8,062 nt of DNA from Gallionellaceae bacterium (lineage in GTDB: Bacteria; Pseudomonadota; Gammaproteobacteria; Burkholderiales; Gallionellaceae): NCBI GenBank assembly GCA_003151655.1, contig PLYB01000354.1, positions 1 through 8,062 of the forward strand, given 5' to 3'. Of this stretch, positions 4,754 to 8,062 are shown in pieces. Each line of letters opens with the position of its first letter. The stretch's first letter is position 1. Position numbers and translations under genes: made by a program. The notes under the pieces were generated by a model. It was not told the DNA's origin. It was given only the letters and a program-made list of their open reading frames with translations, and made no database searches.

Positions 4754-6050
4754 GGGCAGACTTTTCCAAGCGTTGATCTAACCACGTCCGGTTGAACCAG
4801 AGGTGTTTGATGAATGTTCGGTTCCAGGTGTAGACGAGATGAAAGTCGCCGTGTTGTGTCTGGATTAAATAAGGATAGGAGAATTCGTAGCGGCATTTAC
4901 CATCGTTGCAAACGGTGCGTTTGGTCGATTCGATATATTCGGCAAGGTGTTCTGACGTTGCGGCATCGCTTTGCCGCACCAGCGCCTGCACATTGTTGGT
5001 GAAATGCGCTTCGTCTGCTTGCGCGCTGGCGGCGAGTTGATCTTCCAGACGTTGCACTTCGTGCCATGTGTTGCCGCCGTCTGCCGAGATCATTAGCGAC
5101 AGCGCTTCGCGGCCATGCTCAAGATCGTTCAGCACGGCGAGCATGCGCCCATCCGGCAGCGTCACGCCAGTCACGGCAGCATCGGGATTACGCAGGGTGG
5201 ATTTTTCCGGTGGCGACCAATGTTGCCCGGCATCTTGCGTGCTCACGCTGACGACGCGGTGCGGCTCGGCAGCGCCCGCGTAGCGCATCAACACTTTGGC
5301 CGTTTGTACATTTTGCATCAATATCACCGGTTGCAATGTTCCCTGCCCGCCTGCCGCAAGGCGCTGCTGGTCCAGCACCGCACCGTTTTTATCGATCCTC
5401 AGCATCTCGCCAAATTTGCTGATGAACTCGTGATACACCGGCAAGCCCATAGTACCGTCGCTATACAAAAATGGCGCGCCTTTCACTAGGGTACTGATGT
5501 TGATAAACGGAGAAGCCACCAAGCGGCGCGGCTCACTCCAGCTCGCACCTTCATCATTTGAGGACATCGTGGTGATCGAACTTCCCGCCCAACCGCCCAG
5601 CGATACGGTGACGTAATACATGCGCAAGCTGCCGTCCGCTGCACGCCCCACCACCGGATTGCCAAGCTTGGCGACATAACGATGCAACGCATGCTGCGTC
5701 TGCTCTCGCGTCATGGTGATTTCTTCGTTACCCCAGCGCGCCTGCACCGGATCGAACACGGCGCTGTGGATAGCAACATCTTTTGCGCCCTCGCGACTGC
5801 CCGAAAACCAGAAGGCGCGAATGCGTCCGTCTTTCAATTCGATAGCGGATGAGGCATGCACTTGGGTGAATAATTTCGAGGAGACGAAATGAGTTTCAAA
5901 ACGGGGTGCGGCTGAAGATGAAACGGCAGGCAGCGGAGTTTGAAACGGGGCTGCATCAGGAAAGTTCGCCGCCTTGTAAAAAGCCAAGCCGAACGCGACA
6001 GCAATCAACGCCAGCAAAATTTTCCGAGGCAAGGCGCGCCCGCTCGACAT
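4737..6050 (-). CDS. Membrane-anchored BNR-repeat (sialidase-fold) protein
   Basis: A 437-residue protein, numbered from the ATG at 6050. An N-terminal signal anchor (about 9-27, K-I-L-L-A-L-I-A-V-A-F-G-L) precedes a BNR/sialidase six-blade propeller. Three Asp boxes (S/T-x-D-x-G-x-x-W) lie at about 164-171, 271-278 and 322-329. Other family segments are S-G-S-R-E-G-A-K-D-V (about 83-92), K-L-G-N-P-V, G-G-W-A-G-S, L-P-V-Y-H-E-F and the closing Y-P-Y-L-I-Q with Y-T-W-N-R-T-F-I-K-H. This is a BNR_2 subgroup usually called exo-alpha-sialidase, but sialic acid as substrate is unproven. About 50 residues between the third Asp box and the Y-P-Y-L motif look like an insertion with two cysteines. The start at 6050 is preferred over 6059: its ATG overlaps the glycosyltransferase stop (TGATG), and AAGG lies 9 nt upstream. 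The domain should face the periplasm. Confidence 0.88.
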   Translation of the reverse strand: MSSGRALPRKILLALIAVAFGLAFYKAANFPDAAPFQTPLPAVSSSAAPRFETHFVSSKLFTQVHASSAIELKDGRIRAFWFSGSREGAKDVAIHSAVFDPVQARWGNEEITMTREQTQHALHRYVAKLGNPVVGRAADGSLRMYYVTVSLGGWAGSSITTMSSNDEGASWSEPRRLVASPFINISTLVKGAPFLYSDGTMGLPVYHEFISKFGEMLRIDKNGAVLDQQRLAAGGQGTLQPVILMQNVQTAKVLMRYAGAAEPHRVVSVSTQDAGQHWSPPEKSTLRNPDAAVTGVTLPDGRMLAVLNDLEHGREALSLMISADGGNTWHEVQRLEDQLAASAQADEAHFTNNVQALVRQSDAATSEHLAEYIESTKRTVCNDGKCRYEFSYPYLIQTQHGDFHLVYTWNRTFIKHLWFNRTWLDQRLEKSAHDALH

Positions 6051-7789
6051 CAGCGGCATCCTTCTACCACTGGTGTCGCGGGGATTACCAGCGGCACTTC
6101 AAGCAACAGCTCTTTGGTAAACAGTAGCTGGAATACCTCACCGCTCAAAATGCGGCGGATTTCCTCCGGGCTGTGGCGGCTACGCATCTCCAAGCGCTGA
6201 CCGATGATGTTGCAGCCTTCGCATTTTTCCTGCAACGGCACTTGCACTGCGAACAGATTATATTTGCCGGATAACTCAGCGATGCTCAAACTCGAAGTTG
6301 AGTCGGACAAGTAGCCATGCACATGAGCGCCCGGCAACAGGAAACGATAACCCTCATCCACCGCTCTGAAATTACACGGTGTCCACACGTCTTTACCTGC
6401 CGCATAGCGTTGCGCTTGCGTACTAAAGTTTCCCGCATCGCCATCGAGCGGTTGCAAAAAAGCGGCTAGCGCCAGCATCACCAATAGCACGACCACATTA
6501 ACCAGCGCTCTGGTATAGCGTGCCCAAGCAATTGCAATCAGGGTGAGTGCCGACGCAACGAACAACAATATCCAATAGGCTGTCGAATATACCCCGCTGC
6601 CCGGCATCTCCATCTGCAAGCGCCACGACAAAAACGCCAGCAGGGCAAGCACGCAGCCCGACAATAACAGGCTCGCCACAAAATAGCCGCGATTAATGCG
6701 CTGCCAATTGAGCGCACATAACACCGCCAAGCCCGGCATCGCCTCCAGCAGATAGCGCGCGGTGCGTTGGCTGGGCAAGGTAAATACCACGAACAGAACG
6801 ATCATCCATATCCACAACATTTTTTCTGAATCACTCAGCCGCAAACGGCGTCTATATGAGATCAAAAAAACGGCGAACACCGGAAATGCCAACAGTCCCG
6901 CATTCATCGGATAGCCCAACAGTAACGCCCAGACACTGCTGCCGCCCCATAACAAATTCGCGAAATAACTACCGCCATGCGGGTCGAATTTCCCGGCGTT
7001 CTCACCGATAATAAACTCGTTCCACACCGCCGACGGATCGGGGTCAAACACAAACCACAAGCCGAACATCGACAACGACAGTGCGCCGACAATGACGATC
7101 TTCCATGCATCTTTTTGCATGAATGCTTTCCAACGATAGTCGCGCTGATGCAGATACCACCACGCCAGTGCAAGCCCCACCGGCACCACCAGTGCAAAGG
7201 ATTTGTACAACAGACCAATACCGACTTCAGCGCCCAGAATCAGCGGGACGCTTATCTTCGAATCGAAGGCGAAAGCGCGCCAATACAACAGCGAAAAAAA
7301 TGGCAGAAAGAACCAGAATACTTCGGCCGGATTAATCAAAAACGGGCGGCCAAAACGATAGGTGCTATAGAAAGCGAGAAAAGTCAGTGCCGCGATAAAG
7401 CCGGTTTCAGTTGGTGTCGGATTACCTTCTACCGTTTGCAATTGTGCCAGCTTACTTGCCAATAAAAAAACCAACAGCGCAGTTAGCAAGGTATAGATCA
7501 CACTCGGATAGCGCAGATTCCATAACGACCACGATTGCCCCCAATTCGTCGAAGCGATGCCCTGCCAGAACAGCAGCGGCGGCTTGGTATTGCGCATCTC
7601 ATGCAATTGCGATTGCAGTGGCAGCAGATGTCCGCTGTCGGCCGTAAGACGAGTGATATGCGCGTAAGGCAATTCGTCGCCATTGGTGGGGATATGCAAA
7701 CCATCCAAGCCGTAGAAATACGTGAACACTGCCAAGAATGTGGCCAGCACATAGCCTACAAACGGTGATGGGATTATTTTATTGAGCAT
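6050..7789 (-). CDS. GT-C family membrane glycosyltransferase (ArnT/GT39-like)
   Basis: A 579-residue protein with about 12 membrane segments and the GT-C plan of the ArnT/PMT (GT39) group, which uses polyprenyl-phosphate sugars and transfers the sugar on the periplasmic side. The first periplasmic loop after segment 1 has N-G-D-E-L (Asp38-Glu39), matching the catalytic Asp-Glu of GT39 enzymes, then N-T-K-P-P-L-L-F-W (67-75), like the E-K-P-P motif of ArnT. Later T-L-P-S-Q-R-T-A-R-Y-L-L-E-A-M-P matches the P-S-Q-K-x-x-R-Y-x-L-P segment of the group. A soluble C-terminal domain (about 455-579) carries Cys472, a C-E-G-C pair (523-526) and Cys578 next to the C terminus. The ATG at 7789 overlaps the gtrA end by 11 nt and places the family N terminus; an upstream ATG at 7837 would add a non-hydrophobic leader. 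The acceptor is unknown. Confidence 0.9.
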   Translation of the reverse strand: MLNKIIPSPFVGYVLATFLAVFTYFYGLDGLHIPTNGDELPYAHITRLTADSGHLLPLQSQLHEMRNTKPPLLFWQGIASTNWGQSWSLWNLRYPSVIYTLLTALLVFLLASKLAQLQTVEGNPTPTETGFIAALTFLAFYSTYRFGRPFLINPAEVFWFFLPFFSLLYWRAFAFDSKISVPLILGAEVGIGLLYKSFALVVPVGLALAWWYLHQRDYRWKAFMQKDAWKIVIVGALSLSMFGLWFVFDPDPSAVWNEFIIGENAGKFDPHGGSYFANLLWGGSSVWALLLGYPMNAGLLAFPVFAVFLISYRRRLRLSDSEKMLWIWMIVLFVVFTLPSQRTARYLLEAMPGLAVLCALNWQRINRGYFVASLLLSGCVLALLAFLSWRLQMEMPGSGVYSTAYWILLFVASALTLIAIAWARYTRALVNVVVLLVMLALAAFLQPLDGDAGNFSTQAQRYAAGKDVWTPCNFRAVDEGYRFLLPGAHVHGYLSDSTSSLSIAELSGKYNLFAVQVPLQEKCEGCNIIGQRLEMRSRHSPEEIRRILSGEVFQLLFTKELLLEVPLVIPATPVVEGCR

Positions 7790-8062
7790 CGTCGGACGGC
7801 TTTTCCTGCGACTTCGAGGCAGGCAATAGTTTTGCACGACCGAATGTCCAAATGTCGTTCAACACAAAATTGAGGACACTGGTGAACACGATGGCAATAA
7901 AATTGGCCACGAGGTAATAAACGTGCGGTGCCATTAAATTGGTGAACACCGCTTGTAGCACGATGCTGAGGCTACAGGAGAGCGTGTACTGCCCGAATTG
8001 AACAAGCCACGGACGATCCATGTATTGCTTGCGATCAGCCCATGTCCACAAACGATTCCAGA
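7779..8062 (-). CDS. GtrA-family membrane protein, C-terminal part
   Basis: The reading frame is open to the right edge, so the start lies outside the window; the visible part is 93 residues. It begins W-N-R-L-W-T-W, which resembles the N-R-x-W-T-F motif closing the second membrane segment of GtrA proteins. It continues with segment 3 (V-Q-F-G-Q-Y-T-L-S-C-S-L-S-I-V) and segment 4, then N-F-V-L-N-D-I-W-T-F, the second copy of that motif. GtrA proteins are small four-segment membrane proteins thought to help move polyprenyl-phosphate-linked sugars across the inner membrane for glycosylation of O-antigen, teichoic acid or arabinogalactan. The tail is hydrophilic. A full-length GtrA of about 130 residues, or a GT2-GtrA fusion, would fit. 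It starts the visible operon and feeds directly into the GT-C enzyme. Confidence 0.85.
   Translation of the reverse strand, partial: WNRLWTWADRKQYMDRPWLVQFGQYTLSCSLSIVLQAVFTNLMAPHVYYLVANFIAIVFTSVLNFVLNDIWTFGRAKLLPASKSQEKPSDDAQ

Noticed and set aside
4737..6050. Calling the BNR protein a true sialidase with gene symbol nanH
   Set aside because: Asp boxes show the fold, but I could not confirm the arginine triad or the F/Y-R-I-P motif, and no sialic-acid genes are nearby.
6904..7465. Open frames on both strands within the GT-C gene
   Set aside because: These Cys/Arg/His-rich products are typical shadows of a GC-biased membrane-protein gene.
1..8062. CRISPR array, tRNA, rRNA or intact insertion sequence
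   Set aside because: No regularly spaced repeats, cloverleaf-like sequence or transposase frame was found on either strand.

Overview
The window looks like a chromosomal piece of a betaproteobacterium, most likely a Gallionellaceae-type iron oxidiser or a relative. I infer this from the plsY/folB divergent pair, moderate GC content, and the style of the surface-glycan genes. It cannot be placed more precisely without a search.

Layout. (1) Positions 1-482 hold core metabolism: the first codons of plsY (minus strand), divergent from folB, a dihydroneopterin aldolase (plus strand). (2) Positions 499-4153 are an accessory patch of small regulatory and toxin-antitoxin-like genes on alternating strands. 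They are an orphan antitoxin-tail protein (499-717), an orphan HigA-type antitoxin (772-1200, no HigB seen), a Ser/Thr/Asn-rich lipoprotein (1259-2020), a small XRE-family regulator (2272-2514), an ORF6N-domain protein of phage-type ancestry (2707-3354), and one complete MazEF-family module that closely resembles E. coli ChpS/ChpB (3555-4153). The patch is rich in inverted repeats. They include a perfect 12-bp-arm repeat inside the ORF6N gene, a palindrome on the chpSB -35 box, another over the XRE promoter, and a pair of oppositely oriented dispersed-repeat copies between the XRE and ORF6N genes.

(3) Positions 4169-8062 are a compact minus-strand operon read from the right edge: a GtrA-family protein (5' end outside the window), a GT-C (GT39/ArnT-like) glycosyltransferase, a membrane-anchored BNR/sialidase-fold protein, and a multi-pass membrane protein. 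All three junctions overlap (11, 1 and 17 nt), which suggests translational coupling. The order suggests a lipid-linked-sugar pathway that decorates a cell-surface or periplasmic glycan. GtrA would help present the polyprenyl-phosphate sugar, the GT-C enzyme would transfer it on the periplasmic side, and the BNR protein would bind or trim the product.

No tRNA, rRNA, CRISPR array or intact insertion sequence was seen. The points most worth following are the in-gene palindrome of the ORF6N gene, the run of solitary antitoxins, and the four-gene glycan operon.
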